Assembly: GCF_002368335.1 (NCBI RefSeq)
Contig: NZ_AP018288.1
Location: 5,836,316-5,900,315 of the forward strand
Source of the DNA: Nostoc sp. NIES-4103
GTDB taxonomy: Bacteria; Cyanobacteriota; Cyanobacteriia; Cyanobacteriales; Nostocaceae
Length of the DNA stretch: 64,000 bases
Direction: 5' to 3'
The notes under the pieces are model-generated. The model saw only the letters and a program-made list of their open reading frames with translations, made no database searches and was not told the origin of the DNA. Below are positions 1-9,085 of this stretch, piece by piece. Made by a program: the position numbers and the translations under genes. The stretch's first letter is position 1; the number at the start of each line of letters is the position of its first letter.

Positions 1-89
1 ATGTCGTAAGAGATATCTTTTTCAAATAATGTCGGTAAATCTTGCTTCAGAGTCTGAATTACCTGTTGTACTTGCAATTGAGTTTCCAC
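1..89 (-). CDS. Partial N-terminus of a DUF2358-like cyanobacterial protein
   Basis: An open frame of 29 codons runs leftward from a GTG at 89 and off the window edge. It begins METQLQVQQVIQTLKQDLP. An AAGGA ribosome-binding site lies 9 nt upstream of the GTG, and an in-frame stop sits at 102-104, so this is the likely true start. From memory the opening resembles short cyanobacterial DUF2358 proteins, which have no known function. Only the first amphipathic helix is visible, so the assignment is tentative. Confidence 0.45.
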   Translation of the reverse strand, partial: METQLQVQQVIQTLKQDLPTLFEKDISYD

Positions 90-215
90 CCACTTTATTC
101 CTTAAAAGCAATTTTATAATTTTTGCATAGAGATATCGCCTCCGTACCACAAGTAGCTAGAGGCGAAGCTACGCAAGTTTTAAGCGTCTATATTCATGTA
201 ACGAGTAAATAACTA

Positions 216-328
216 GGACTTACGCACTGAAGCCTGAAACCCTGATCCCCCCTAGCCCCCCTTAAAAAGGGGGGAAAGTCTAAAGCCCCCTTGAAAAGGG
301 GGTTGGGGGATCTGAGTGCGTAAGTTCT
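216..328. mobile_element. MITE-like inverted-repeat element, family A copy 1
   Basis: The element is about 113 bp and ends in inverted repeats (GGACTTACGCACT at the left, AGTGCGTAAGTTC at the right). Internally it carries two G/C-run hairpins (CCCCCCTTAAAAAGGGGGG and CCCCCTTGAAAAGGGGG). A nearly identical copy lies in the opposite orientation at 49889-50004. It encodes no transposase, so it would be a non-autonomous element moved in trans. Confidence 0.75.
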
Positions 329-399
329 AATAACAATGATGTATTTTTCTTCGTGTCTTGGTGTCTTGGTGGTAAAAAAATGACTTTTAAACCACGAAG

Positions 400-494
400 G
401 CAAGGCAGCGCGTTGGGGAGCCAGCGCCGTGGGCGGGTTTCCCGACTTGAGGCGACTGGCGTCCGGCAATGCCCGACTTGAAGCGACTGCCGTC
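400..494. repeat. GC-rich repeat with two internal direct copies
   Basis: This GC-rich stretch stands out from the AT-rich surroundings. It contains two copies of CCCGACTTGARGCGACTGSC (441-463 and 472-494). It appears to interrupt a sequence of the form ACCACGAAG / ACACAAAGACACAAAG, suggesting insertion into an older repeat. It is noncoding; a short leftward frame through it is not protein-like. Confidence 0.5.
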
Positions 495-514
495 ACAAAG
501 ACACAAAGAGAATA

Positions 515-1663
515 TTAAAGGTTTCTGAAAAAGTTCTGCAAACGTTGCCAAATAGAAGATGTTCTCTTGTAACTTACCGTAGCAACGCTCAAATCGGACA
601 AAGTGGGAAAACAAGCAGATTTAGCATAGGGGCCATTTCGCAACACCTTAGCTAAGGCGTTGTTATTTTCTCGCAAACCTTCATAAAAAAAGAATACCTC
701 GCCTTGAATGCCAAGCTGGCGATTGTATGCAATTGCCTGCACCAGATATTCTGGACTAATAGAGTAGGTGCCAAGCTTGATTAAAATTCCTGGTGCTAAC
801 CTTGGTAAAGTCACATCTGTAAACTGCTGATTTACCAGTTTATCAGCGATCGCTTGATAGCTACTAAAGTCGCGCCGATAAATTTGTGGGTGGATAATAT
901 CCACTAGTCCCCTTTTCAGCCATGCAGGAGTGTCTTGCAAGTATTCCTGAAATCCCCAATCGTAGATATTGGGAGACATGGAAACTATTAAGTCGGGATT
1001 AACCGCTTTGACTTCGTTGTATAGACGCACTAGGTAGTCTGTGAGGATATCTGCACGCCACTGTAGCCATTGCCGATTTTTGGGGTTTTCTGGTGGATTT
1101 TCACCAAATTGTTGCTGATAGCGGCTGACAGTTCCTTGGTCATAGCCTCCTTCACAGGGTAAGGCAGGAAAGCGATCGTCTCCTTGAATGCCATCAACAT
1201 CATAATTATTTACCACTTCCAGCACCAAGTTCAGCAAAAATTCTTGCACTTGGGGGTGAAGGGAATTTAACCACTCAAAATTGTTTTTCTTCAGGAGGTT
1301 GCCGTTACAGTCACGGGCTGCCCATTCTGGTTTCCTCTGTAGAAGTATACCACCATTCAAGTTGTAGGAACTAGCAAAGCCGTATTCAAACCAAGGGATA
1401 ACTTTTAATCCTACCCGCCGTGCTTCTTTGACTACTTCTTCTAAAGGGTCACGGCTAGGAAACAAAGGCTCAATGTCCACTCCAAAAGTTTGTTGCATTG
1501 TCTGGCTAGGATACAGTGTGGTTCCTTTGTTCCAAACAACAGGAAACACCACATTAAACCCAGTTTCAGCGAGAAAATCCATCGCCTCAGCAATTCGTTG
1601 CTGTGACCTGAATACTTGACTGTCAGTAGTGGTCAACCAGACACCACGTATTTCCATTGCCAT
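515..1663 (-). CDS. Glycoside hydrolase-like GHL10 (DUF187/YddW-type) family protein
   Basis: The product is 382 residues and looks like a (beta/alpha)8-barrel of the GHL10 family (UPF0748/DUF187). Family signatures are the opening EIRGVWLTTTDS, the segment FNVVFPVVWNKGTTLYPS near residue 40, VDGIQGDDRF near 155 and the late strand DIIHPQIYRRDF. Relatives are thought to act on glycans or cell-wall polymers; the substrate is unknown. No signal peptide is seen, whereas many homologues are secreted. The start is ATG at 1663, with a second Met two codons in. The last ~40 residues are weakly conserved in appearance. Confidence 0.85.
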   Translation of the reverse strand: MAMEIRGVWLTTTDSQVFRSQQRIAEAMDFLAETGFNVVFPVVWNKGTTLYPSQTMQQTFGVDIEPLFPSRDPLEEVVKEARRVGLKVIPWFEYGFASSYNLNGGILLQRKPEWAARDCNGNLLKKNNFEWLNSLHPQVQEFLLNLVLEVVNNYDVDGIQGDDRFPALPCEGGYDQGTVSRYQQQFGENPPENPKNRQWLQWRADILTDYLVRLYNEVKAVNPDLIVSMSPNIYDWGFQEYLQDTPAWLKRGLVDIIHPQIYRRDFSSYQAIADKLVNQQFTDVTLPRLAPGILIKLGTYSISPEYLVQAIAYNRQLGIQGEVFFFYEGLRENNNALAKVLRNGPYAKSACFPTLSDLSVATVSYKRTSSIWQRLQNFFRNL

Positions 1664-1821
1664 AACCCATGCCCACTTTTATGAAAGTTTCCTGACTCGG
1701 CAACAACATCTACCTGTAGGTGAATTCTCAGACTAAAACTGTCTGTTTATAGATGTTTTGGTGAGAAACTCTAAACATGATTGAAACAAAGCGCACCTAA
1801 TACTGGAAAAAAATACAACAT

Positions 1822-2685
1822 ATGTCTGTGATACAAGATTCTTGGAAACACGAATATATAACTACCAATGGGGTGAAACTGCACTATGTTACCCAAGGAG
1901 CAGGCCCTTTAATGCTGATGTTACATGGCTTTCCAGAATTTTGGTATTCTTGGCGGCATCAAATACCAGAATTTGCTAAGTATTTCCAGGTTGTTGCTCT
2001 TGATTTGCGTGGCTATAACGAGAGTGATAAACCACAAAAGCAATCAGCTTATGTCATGGATGAATTTATTAAAGATGTAGAGGGAGTAATTAAAGGATTA
2101 GGCTACGACAAGTGCATTTTAGTTGGACATGATTGGGGTGGTGCGATCGCTTGGTCTTTTGCTTATGCTCACCCGGAGATGGTAGAGCGGTTAATTATAC
2201 TTAATCTACCTCACCCTGCCAAGTTTGCCCAAGGTTTATTGACTCCCCAACAGTTGCTACGCAGTTGGTACATTTTTTTATTCCAGCTACCTTGGCTACC
2301 AGAATTCCTCTTACAATCTTCAGACTTTCAAGCAATTGAAAAGGCTCTTCAAAGCACAGCAGTTAATAAAAATGCTTTCACTCAAGCTGATCTCAATGCT
2401 TATAAAGATGCTGCTGCAAAACGCGGGGCGCTCACAGCAATGTTGAATTATTATCGCAATAGTTTACAACAATTTATTTCCAATAAAACTTGGGGTATTT
2501 TGCATGTGCCCACACTGATGATTTGGGGAGAAAACGATGCTGCACTGGGTAAGGAACTCACCTACGATACTGGCGCTTATGTCAAAGACCTACAAATTAA
2601 GTATATTCCCCATTGTGGGCATTGCGTACAGCAAGAACAGCCAGAGTTAGTTAACCAGTATATCAAAGAATATTTAGCGCTTTAG
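1822..2685 (+). CDS. Alpha/beta hydrolase, epoxide hydrolase-like
   Basis: A 287-residue alpha/beta-hydrolase of the soluble epoxide hydrolase group. It has the HGFPEFWYSWRHQ oxyanion segment (residues 35-47), the DLRGYNESDKP loop (61-71) and the nucleophile elbow VGHDWGG with Asp104. The likely charge-relay acid is in WGENDAA and the His in the C-terminal PHCGH segment. An aspartate nucleophile within HDWGG points to an epoxide hydrolase or haloalkane dehalogenase rather than a serine esterase. It is probably cytoplasmic and monocistronic. The physiological substrate cannot be read from sequence. Confidence 0.85.
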   Translation: MSVIQDSWKHEYITTNGVKLHYVTQGAGPLMLMLHGFPEFWYSWRHQIPEFAKYFQVVALDLRGYNESDKPQKQSAYVMDEFIKDVEGVIKGLGYDKCILVGHDWGGAIAWSFAYAHPEMVERLIILNLPHPAKFAQGLLTPQQLLRSWYIFLFQLPWLPEFLLQSSDFQAIEKALQSTAVNKNAFTQADLNAYKDAAAKRGALTAMLNYYRNSLQQFISNKTWGILHVPTLMIWGENDAALGKELTYDTGAYVKDLQIKYIPHCGHCVQQEQPELVNQYIKEYLAL

Positions 2686-2996
2686 ATTACGAAATATTAC
2701 TAGACCCAAGTATTATTTGGTAACGGTAAAATGCTGGTTAATCTTAGTGACAAAAGTATGCATAATGATGCAATTTATTCACAAGATTTAACAGTGCTTT
2801 AATCATGGGATTTTTGGCGATTTTCTTAGTCAAAAATCGCCACAACCCAGAAATAATAGTATTTCTGGCATGACCAGCAAAATTTATTTCATGGGAATTA
2901 GTTGATGAATGCAATCAACATTTGCAAGTCATTTGATGAGATAATAGAAGTGTGAGGGAAAGAACGGATGCAATTTAATCGCCAAGGGGGAATATT
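2686..2996. other. Intergenic region with a 10-bp perfect hairpin
   Basis: This spacer lies before the pentapeptide-repeat gene. It holds a perfect 10-bp stem (TGGCGATTTT at 2815-2824 with AAAATCGCCA at 2833-2842, 8-nt loop). No U-run follows on either strand, so it is not a clear terminator. The rest is AT-rich and presumably contains the promoter of the downstream gene; no convincing -10/-35 pair was identified. Confidence 0.5.
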
Positions 2997-3458
2997 ATGA
3001 AACTCAAGCTATTCGCGGCTTTAGCCTTAGCAGCTCCCCTCTTTTTCATTAGTTCAGTCAACGCTGGGAATTCGCGAGATTTAGAACGGTTAACTTCAAC
3101 TGGGGAATGTACTGGGTGTAATCTATCAGGCGTTAACCTCAGTGGCGCTCATTTAATTGGTGCTGATTTACGAGGAGCAAATCTCCAAGGTGCTAACCTC
3201 TCTGGAGCTAACCTTGAAGGTGCTGATCTAACCAACGCTAATTTGAAAGGCGCTAACTTAACAGAAGCTTTGGTAACTAACGTCAATTTGAAGAAAGCTA
3301 ATCTCAACAGCGTCAATTTTACTCGCGCTCAAATTTACGACTCTAATGTGTACGGTGCATCAATGGAAAACATGAATATCACTGATGCTGACATCTATCA
3401 CACTGGAATCGGCGTTGGTGGAGAAGGCGAGGGTGCAGTATTTCCTGATTGGGACTAG
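2997..3458 (+). CDS. Secreted pentapeptide-repeat protein
   Basis: The product is 153 residues. It starts with a signal peptide (MKLKLFAALALAAPLFFISS, cleavage probably after VNA at about residue 23). From about residue 42 it runs as pentapeptide repeats of the A(D/N)LXX type (SGVNLSGAHLIGADLRGANL and on), giving a right-handed quadrilateral beta-helix of about four to five coils. A conserved GECTGCNLSG entry motif sits just before the repeats, a pattern common in exported cyanobacterial pentapeptide proteins. An AAGGGGGA ribosome-binding site precedes the ATG. It is predicted to act in the periplasm or thylakoid lumen; its function is unknown. Confidence 0.85.
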   Translation: MKLKLFAALALAAPLFFISSVNAGNSRDLERLTSTGECTGCNLSGVNLSGAHLIGADLRGANLQGANLSGANLEGADLTNANLKGANLTEALVTNVNLKKANLNSVNFTRAQIYDSNVYGASMENMNITDADIYHTGIGVGGEGEGAVFPDWD

Positions 3459-3504
3459 GCTCAATTCAGTAAGCTAGTTTAAACTGAATTAGCTTTAATT
3501 ATGG

Positions 3505-3667
3505 TAGTGGCGTGTACTGGCTAAAATGTTGCAATAATTATCTTGTGGGGCAGACATCTTGTCTGCCAGTTAGGACGGGCGAGACGCCCATCCCACAAGA
3601 GTTTATTTAAACCCCGCCCTTAAGGGCAAGGTCTTCATGCACTATTTTAGCTGTGTCAGTCCAGTAG
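3505..3667. mobile_element. MITE-like element, family B copy 1
   Basis: The ends are imperfect inverted repeats: TAGTGGCGTGTACTGGCTAA at the left, and ATTTTAGCTGTGTCAGTCCA near the right end. Inside is a CTTGTGGGGCAGACATCTTG ... CCCATCCCACAAGAG core. A related copy lies at 25431-25567 and a core-only remnant at about 61410-61470. It fills the convergent gap between the pentapeptide gene and the end of the RiPP export operon. Confidence 0.55.
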
Positions 3668-3749
3668 GGTGGGTTAGGAATAATGTCCTAACCCACCATT
3701 AATGATTTTCGGTGCATTGTGCTACTGGCTTTCCTACCGACAAACACGA

Positions 3750-6608
3750 TCAATCGGCTATTTGACGCTTCATTAACTGAGAAAATAGCCCATCAACAGC
3801 AGCTATTTCCTGAAAAGTTCCTTGTTGTACAACTCTACCTGCTTGCAGTACATAAATACGGTGAGCATTACGAATAGTGCTAAGTCGGTGAGCGATCGCA
3901 ATTCTGGTAACTTGTAATTTATCTAAACTTTCACTGACAATGGCCTGGGTTCGGTTGTCAAGGGCGCTGGTAGCCTCATCGAATAATAAAATCCGGGGTT
4001 TTAATGCCAAAGCGCGAGCAATTAATAACCGTTGTCGTTGTCCTCCAGAAAGATTACCACCTCCTTCACTCACTACAGTATGCATTTGCATGGGCATGGT
4101 GGTAATATCATCAGCTAACCCTGACATCCGCGCTGCTGTCCAAGCTTCATCTAATGTGATTTGAGCGCCACTTGCAATATTCTCAAAAATGGAACCTGCA
4201 TTCAATTGACCATTTTGTAAAACAACACCCAACTGTCGCCTGACTGCATCCACATCTAACCCAGACAGGTCTTGACCATCATAATAAATACTACCTGCGA
4301 TCGGAGTTTCAAACCCTAGTAATAATCGCAAAAGAGTTGATTTACCACTACCAGAACTACCTACTAGAGCGATAAACTCTCCTGGTTCAACATGGAGACT
4401 GATGTCATCGAGTGTGATTTGTCCATCTTGACGGTAGCGAAAGGTAACATGGTCTACAACAATTCGCCCTTGGAGTTTCCCAGGATCGGCTTTATTCAAG
4501 TTCACTTCTGGTATGCTGAGCAAAATTGGCTGGGTACGTTTCCATTGGGGGATGACTTGTAAAACTTCAGTAATTGTATTGCTGAGGTTTGTGCTTCCTT
4601 GAATGAAATTGCCAAAGGCGGCGTTGAAGGCTAAAAAAGTTCCTAAAGATAAGCCAACAGTCCCTTTATTCTGAGACTCTTCCAGCAGTTTAATAGTAAA
4701 CCAAAATAGTACGCCATTAGTGAGTAAAGGCATGACAGCGTTAAACAGCGCCACAGCGTCTTCTATTTGTTGTGTCTTTAATTCCAGCTTGATTTGTTGA
4801 CTGTAGTTTTTACTCCAGAAAGCAAAAGCCCGTTCTTGTGCGCCTGCGATATGCAGTTTGGAAATACCGTTGATGAGTTGCACTGTCTGTCCAAAAATAT
4901 TTCCCTTCACTTCCAGTAGAGGGTTTACCTGACGCACCAGCAGCAAACCAGAAATTGTCGTCACAGCGATCGCAATTATAGCCACGGCAACAGCAACTAA
5001 CGCCAGCTTGGCATCGTAGTAAAATAATTGACCAAGGTAAAACAGTGTAAACAAACTGCTAAAAAGATTAATTAGAGTTCTACCACCCAATTGGCGGCGA
5101 ATTGCACTGACTGAAGTTACACGAGAAAGTAAGTCTCCTGTGGTGTATTGACGGAAAAATGATACTGGTAAATTCAGCAATCTATCCCAAGTTGCAGCTT
5201 GAGTAGAAGCGTCTCCAGCGCTTTCTATCCGCAGCAGGGCAAAACCCTGTGCTATTTGAAATAAAGCTGTACCAAAAGCCGCCACCAGCAAGCCTAAGCC
5301 AATTTGTAGCAAAAAAGTGCGATCGCTATCTGGTATAGCATTATCCATAATCATCGCCGTGGCTTGGGGGGTAAACATGCCTAACAATGTCACCGCCACA
5401 CCCGTGAATAAAATCGTCAGTACATCCTTACCCCGTCCTTTGAGGGCGAATTGCAATAAATTTAAAGCTTTAAATGCTTGTGCGGGCAAAGACCGATAAA
5501 ACATATAAGCTATGGGAGACAGTGTGGAGGCCATGCGCTCATCCACTAGAAAACGGGTGTGTGTTACTGGGTCGAATATTTCATAGGCAGTTGCAGAAAC
5601 TGGTAATAGTGCCATTGGTTGATTGTCTTGAGTGTAAGCAAGTAAAGGCCCACAATCCTGCTCCCACCAATGATCTCGCAGCAGCACTTGCCGCATTCGG
5701 ATACGCGAAGCACGAGCAATGGCTTCTAATGGTTCTTTAACTCGCTTGAGATTTTGCGATCGCCCTGGAGGACAGATTTTTATTCCCATCGCTTTGCCCA
5801 CTGCACCAGCCGCCACTAATAAAGGCGTACCATCACCGAAAAAATCCATCGCTTGCTGATTCAGGGTCGATGCTAATTCACCGAGAGCCTCCGCTGTGAC
5901 TTGACGATTCAGGAGTAGGCGATCGCGTAAACGAATGAGTTCTGCTTCAGCTTCTTGCTGGTCTAAAACGTCAATGCAGTGTAAAATTTGAATATTAAAC
6001 TGGGATATTCCCGTGCAAATAATATCTGGGTTGTCAATTTCCCTAGTGGTAATAGTGGTAAATTGCACAGCATCTACAACTTTTAACCACATTTGTTCAC
6101 TGAGGGGAAAAACTGCTGTAGAACTTGTCAAAGTGAATAGCTCAAACCCCAGAAAGCTGACGCTGCCTTCTTGAATCTGTAACCAACTGACAACATCAGC
6201 TTCTGGTTGGAAAGTTTGACCATGAGAAAGCGAAAAACATCCACTTGGCTGTATTTTTACTTGTATCGATGGGGTATTCACAGAGGATACAGCATCAGTA
6301 ACTCGCCTCAGCCAAGATTCTACCAAAGCATCAGTAATTAAATTCCCGAAAAATTCTCGTTGTAACTGTAGCAATTCTGTCGCACCTATGGGCACCGCTA
6401 AAATTTGGCGAGCAGAACTAGCATCTATTCCAAACAGTGCTTCACCAGGATTGATACTACACAAATAACGGCGAGTACCTGCAATCAAACCATCACACAG
6501 CGTCACCGCAAACAATGCCACAGAGCCAGACTGAACCACCCAAACGCGAAAAGGGTCATTTAAAAGTATTGGTTCATTACCATTAACTTGGTAGAGTTGC
6601 CCGCGCAT
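3750..6608 (-). CDS. NHLP-type peptide export ABC transporter, second permease/ATPase subunit
   Basis: About 952 residues, matching the second ABC subunit of the NHLP/NHLM bacteriocin export system (TIGR03797 type). The N-terminal ~380 residues are not a C39 peptidase; they form a long regulatory-looking region typical of this family. A six-helix permease follows (about 395-700, including LLGMFTPQATAMIMDNAIPD), then an ABC ATPase with Walker A GSSGSGKST, signature LSGGQRQR and Walker B ILLFDEATSALD. I place the start at the ATG at 6608, because GAGG lies 7 nt upstream; a TTG 27 nt earlier has no such signal. It should pair with the C39-bearing subunit upstream to export the cluster's leader-cleaved peptides. 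Confidence 0.9.
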   Translation of the reverse strand: MRGQLYQVNGNEPILLNDPFRVWVVQSGSVALFAVTLCDGLIAGTRRYLCSINPGEALFGIDASSARQILAVPIGATELLQLQREFFGNLITDALVESWLRRVTDAVSSVNTPSIQVKIQPSGCFSLSHGQTFQPEADVVSWLQIQEGSVSFLGFELFTLTSSTAVFPLSEQMWLKVVDAVQFTTITTREIDNPDIICTGISQFNIQILHCIDVLDQQEAEAELIRLRDRLLLNRQVTAEALGELASTLNQQAMDFFGDGTPLLVAAGAVGKAMGIKICPPGRSQNLKRVKEPLEAIARASRIRMRQVLLRDHWWEQDCGPLLAYTQDNQPMALLPVSATAYEIFDPVTHTRFLVDERMASTLSPIAYMFYRSLPAQAFKALNLLQFALKGRGKDVLTILFTGVAVTLLGMFTPQATAMIMDNAIPDSDRTFLLQIGLGLLVAAFGTALFQIAQGFALLRIESAGDASTQAATWDRLLNLPVSFFRQYTTGDLLSRVTSVSAIRRQLGGRTLINLFSSLFTLFYLGQLFYYDAKLALVAVAVAIIAIAVTTISGLLLVRQVNPLLEVKGNIFGQTVQLINGISKLHIAGAQERAFAFWSKNYSQQIKLELKTQQIEDAVALFNAVMPLLTNGVLFWFTIKLLEESQNKGTVGLSLGTFLAFNAAFGNFIQGSTNLSNTITEVLQVIPQWKRTQPILLSIPEVNLNKADPGKLQGRIVVDHVTFRYRQDGQITLDDISLHVEPGEFIALVGSSGSGKSTLLRLLLGFETPIAGSIYYDGQDLSGLDVDAVRRQLGVVLQNGQLNAGSIFENIASGAQITLDEAWTAARMSGLADDITTMPMQMHTVVSEGGGNLSGGQRQRLLIARALALKPRILLFDEATSALDNRTQAIVSESLDKLQVTRIAIAHRLSTIRNAHRIYVLQAGRVVQQGTFQEIAAVDGLFSQLMKRQIAD

Positions 6609-6635
6609 TGTTGCCTCACTCTGATTAAAAATCAA

Positions 6636-6844
6636 AAATAGTTATTTGGAATATAAAAAAGCGTTGCCAAAACACAAGATGAAATCCAACTACTCCCTTC
6701 CCGCTCAAACAATACCTATCCCCTCTTTTTCTCTGTGTTCTCTGCGTCCTCTGCGGTTCGTAAAAATTAGGTACTCTTACACCGGGATAGGAGTAATCAA
6801 ATCTCAAAACCCTCAACCTCTATGCGACTCTGCGTGATCAAAAT
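6636..6844. repeat. Spacer with degenerate repeat between the two transporter genes
   Basis: This 209-bp gap separates the two ABC genes, which in many NHLP operons sit much closer. It contains a CTCTGTGTTCTCTGCGTCCT/CTGCGG tract that recurs widely in filamentous cyanobacteria and looks like an inserted repeat. No terminator is evident. Confidence 0.4.
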
Positions 6845-9085
6845 CTATAAAATCGCTTCCCCCTCTGTCCGAATTAACCGCGAGTAAACCCCCTCAACTT
6901 GCCACAATTGTTGATGAGTACCGCGTTGTACCACCTTTCCGCGTTCCAAAACAATAATTTCATCACAATCACGGATAGTACTTAAACGGTGTGCCACAAT
7001 AATACAAGTGCAACCCCGTCGCCGCAGATTTTCATCAATAATTTTTTCCGTCTCTGCATCTAACGCACTAGTAGCTTCATCCATCACCAGAATAGAGGGA
7101 TTATTCACCAAAGCACGCGCAATTTCTAAACGTTGTCGCTGTCCACCGCTTAAATTCGCTGCACCCTCGATCAATTGTGCATCTAAACCAAGAGACATAG
7201 AAAGAACGACATCTTCAATAGCTGCATCTTTGCAAGCTTTCATCAGGTTGTTATCTTTTACTGTAGAATCCCAAAGAGTTAAATTATCCCTGACAGTTCC
7301 GCCAAACAGCAGGATATCTTGCTCTACCATAGCCACAGAGTTGGTTAGTATTTGCTGGGGAATCTGTTCTCTACATGTACCATCAAACAGAATTTCCCCC
7401 TTCCAAGGTTGATAGAGTCCACTAACGAGTTTGGCGATGGTAGACTTACCAGAACCACTCCCACCCACCAAAGCAACTCGCTGTCCTGGTTGAATAGATA
7501 AGTTAAAGTTTTCGATAAGTGGAGGTTCCAGGCGACTGTAGCCAAAGGTAATATCTCGCAATTGGACATAACCTTGCAATTTAGATTGTGAATTGGAGAT
7601 TAGCGAAGCATAATTGTCCCTATCTTTGGAACTTTCTGCAATCGGATTATCTAGCACATCATCCAAGCGGACTAAATTACCTTCCAACTCTTGCAAAGTT
7701 GTACCGAAGTTGACAAGATTGTTAACTGGTTCTTGAAAACTGTGGGTTAAAGCTTGAAACGCTATCAACATTCCGATACTCAGATGTCCATCCATCACCC
7801 GCAATCCACCAACTACTAATAACAGCATTGAGGAAACAGCTGACAAAAGTACAGGTAATACAGAGAAAATCTGGTTAGTTGTACCTAGTTCCTGCTGCGA
7901 ATTAATCGCTTTAGTATAGTAACCCGACCAGCGAGCAAAGAAATCCGATTCTAAGCCAGATGCTTTAATAGTTTCTATACTTTGCAGTGCAGCTATAGAA
8001 ACACCCGCCGCTTTCCCATATTCTTGCATCAAGCGCATATTCGCGTCTACGCGCTGTCGGGAAATCCACTGTAAAGTTAAGACATTGATAGCCGCAAAAA
8101 TTACCATGATCAAAGTTAATACCCAGTCATATTGCAACATGACTAAAGCATAAAAAATCACCATAAGGGCATCAATAATGGTAGTTGCCAATTTTCCTGA
8201 AAGCACATCAGCAACTTCATCATTGAGATGAGTGCGATCGCTAATTTCTCCAGCAAAACGTTGGGCGTAAAAACTCGCAGGTAAACGCAGAATATGCCAC
8301 AGAAAGCGGCTAGACATACCAATGGCTAGTTTAATTTTCAGCCGCCGCAAATACTTCAACCGTAGTAATGTTAGCGACCCTTGCATGATAGTTGTAATTG
8401 CCATGACTAAAAGCAAGGGACGCAACCAATGCTGTCTTTGCTCAATTAGAATATCATCCACGAACACCTGGGTTAATACAGGCACTGCTAGCCCGACCAA
8501 GGTTAAGAGAAAACCCGCAATTAAGCAGTAAATTAAAGCACCAAAAGCTGCATTCAACCGTTCCCACAGAGATACAGCAATACTAGTTTTGCGACCACCT
8601 TTGACAAACTCTTTGCTGGGTTCCATCACCAGCACCACCCCAGTGTACCCCTGATCAAATTCTTGGTGTGACACGGTACGCGGCCCAGTACTAGGGTCAT
8701 TGAGATAAACTCGTTTTTTACCAAATCCTTCTACAATGAGGAAATGATTGAAATGCCAAAAAACAATATAAGGAGGACGCAAGGTTTGCAGTTGCTTGAG
8801 TTCCTTTCTCAAGCCTTTGGCTTCTAGTCCGTATCTTCTGGCAGCTTTCACCATGTTAGATGCTTTGCTACCATCACGGGAGACACCACACTCTCGACGC
8901 AGTTCAGTTAAAGGTACAATCCGACCATAGTAACCAAGAATAATTCCCAAAGCCGCAGCACCGCATTCCACTGCTTCCATTTGCAAAACAGTAGGGGTTT
9001 TCACCCTTATATCCCTACTAGGCAGTAGTTTTGCTAAATACTGCCAAGCAGAAGTCGGTTTTGCTAAGGTAAGATCAGTAAACAC
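6845..9085 (-). CDS. NHLP-type peptidase-containing ABC transporter (C39 peptidase, permease, ATPase)
   Basis: 746 residues with three modules. The N-terminal C39 bacteriocin-processing peptidase (about 28-160) has Gln35, the catalytic Cys41 in VECGAAALG, His114 in FWHFNHFLIVEG and Asp130 in YLNDPSTG. A permease (about 180-460) includes FVDDILIEQRQHWL and ASFYAQRFAGEIS. The ABC ATPase (about 515-740) has Walker A GGSGSGKST, LSGGQRQR and LVMDEATSALD. It fits TIGR03796. It should cut precursor leaders after the double glycine and export the product; both Nif11 precursors here end their leaders in GG. The start overlaps the end of the HlyD gene by 11 nt, indicating translational coupling. Confidence 0.95.
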   Translation of the reverse strand: MFTDLTLAKPTSAWQYLAKLLPSRDIRVKTPTVLQMEAVECGAAALGIILGYYGRIVPLTELRRECGVSRDGSKASNMVKAARRYGLEAKGLRKELKQLQTLRPPYIVFWHFNHFLIVEGFGKKRVYLNDPSTGPRTVSHQEFDQGYTGVVLVMEPSKEFVKGGRKTSIAVSLWERLNAAFGALIYCLIAGFLLTLVGLAVPVLTQVFVDDILIEQRQHWLRPLLLVMAITTIMQGSLTLLRLKYLRRLKIKLAIGMSSRFLWHILRLPASFYAQRFAGEISDRTHLNDEVADVLSGKLATTIIDALMVIFYALVMLQYDWVLTLIMVIFAAINVLTLQWISRQRVDANMRLMQEYGKAAGVSIAALQSIETIKASGLESDFFARWSGYYTKAINSQQELGTTNQIFSVLPVLLSAVSSMLLLVVGGLRVMDGHLSIGMLIAFQALTHSFQEPVNNLVNFGTTLQELEGNLVRLDDVLDNPIAESSKDRDNYASLISNSQSKLQGYVQLRDITFGYSRLEPPLIENFNLSIQPGQRVALVGGSGSGKSTIAKLVSGLYQPWKGEILFDGTCREQIPQQILTNSVAMVEQDILLFGGTVRDNLTLWDSTVKDNNLMKACKDAAIEDVVLSMSLGLDAQLIEGAANLSGGQRQRLEIARALVNNPSILVMDEATSALDAETEKIIDENLRRRGCTCIIVAHRLSTIRDCDEIIVLERGKVVQRGTHQQLWQVEGVYSRLIRTEGEAIL

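Noticed and set aside
194..496. 100-codon leftward frame near the window start
   Set aside because: It runs through the family A element and a GC-rich repeat; the predicted peptide has no protein character.
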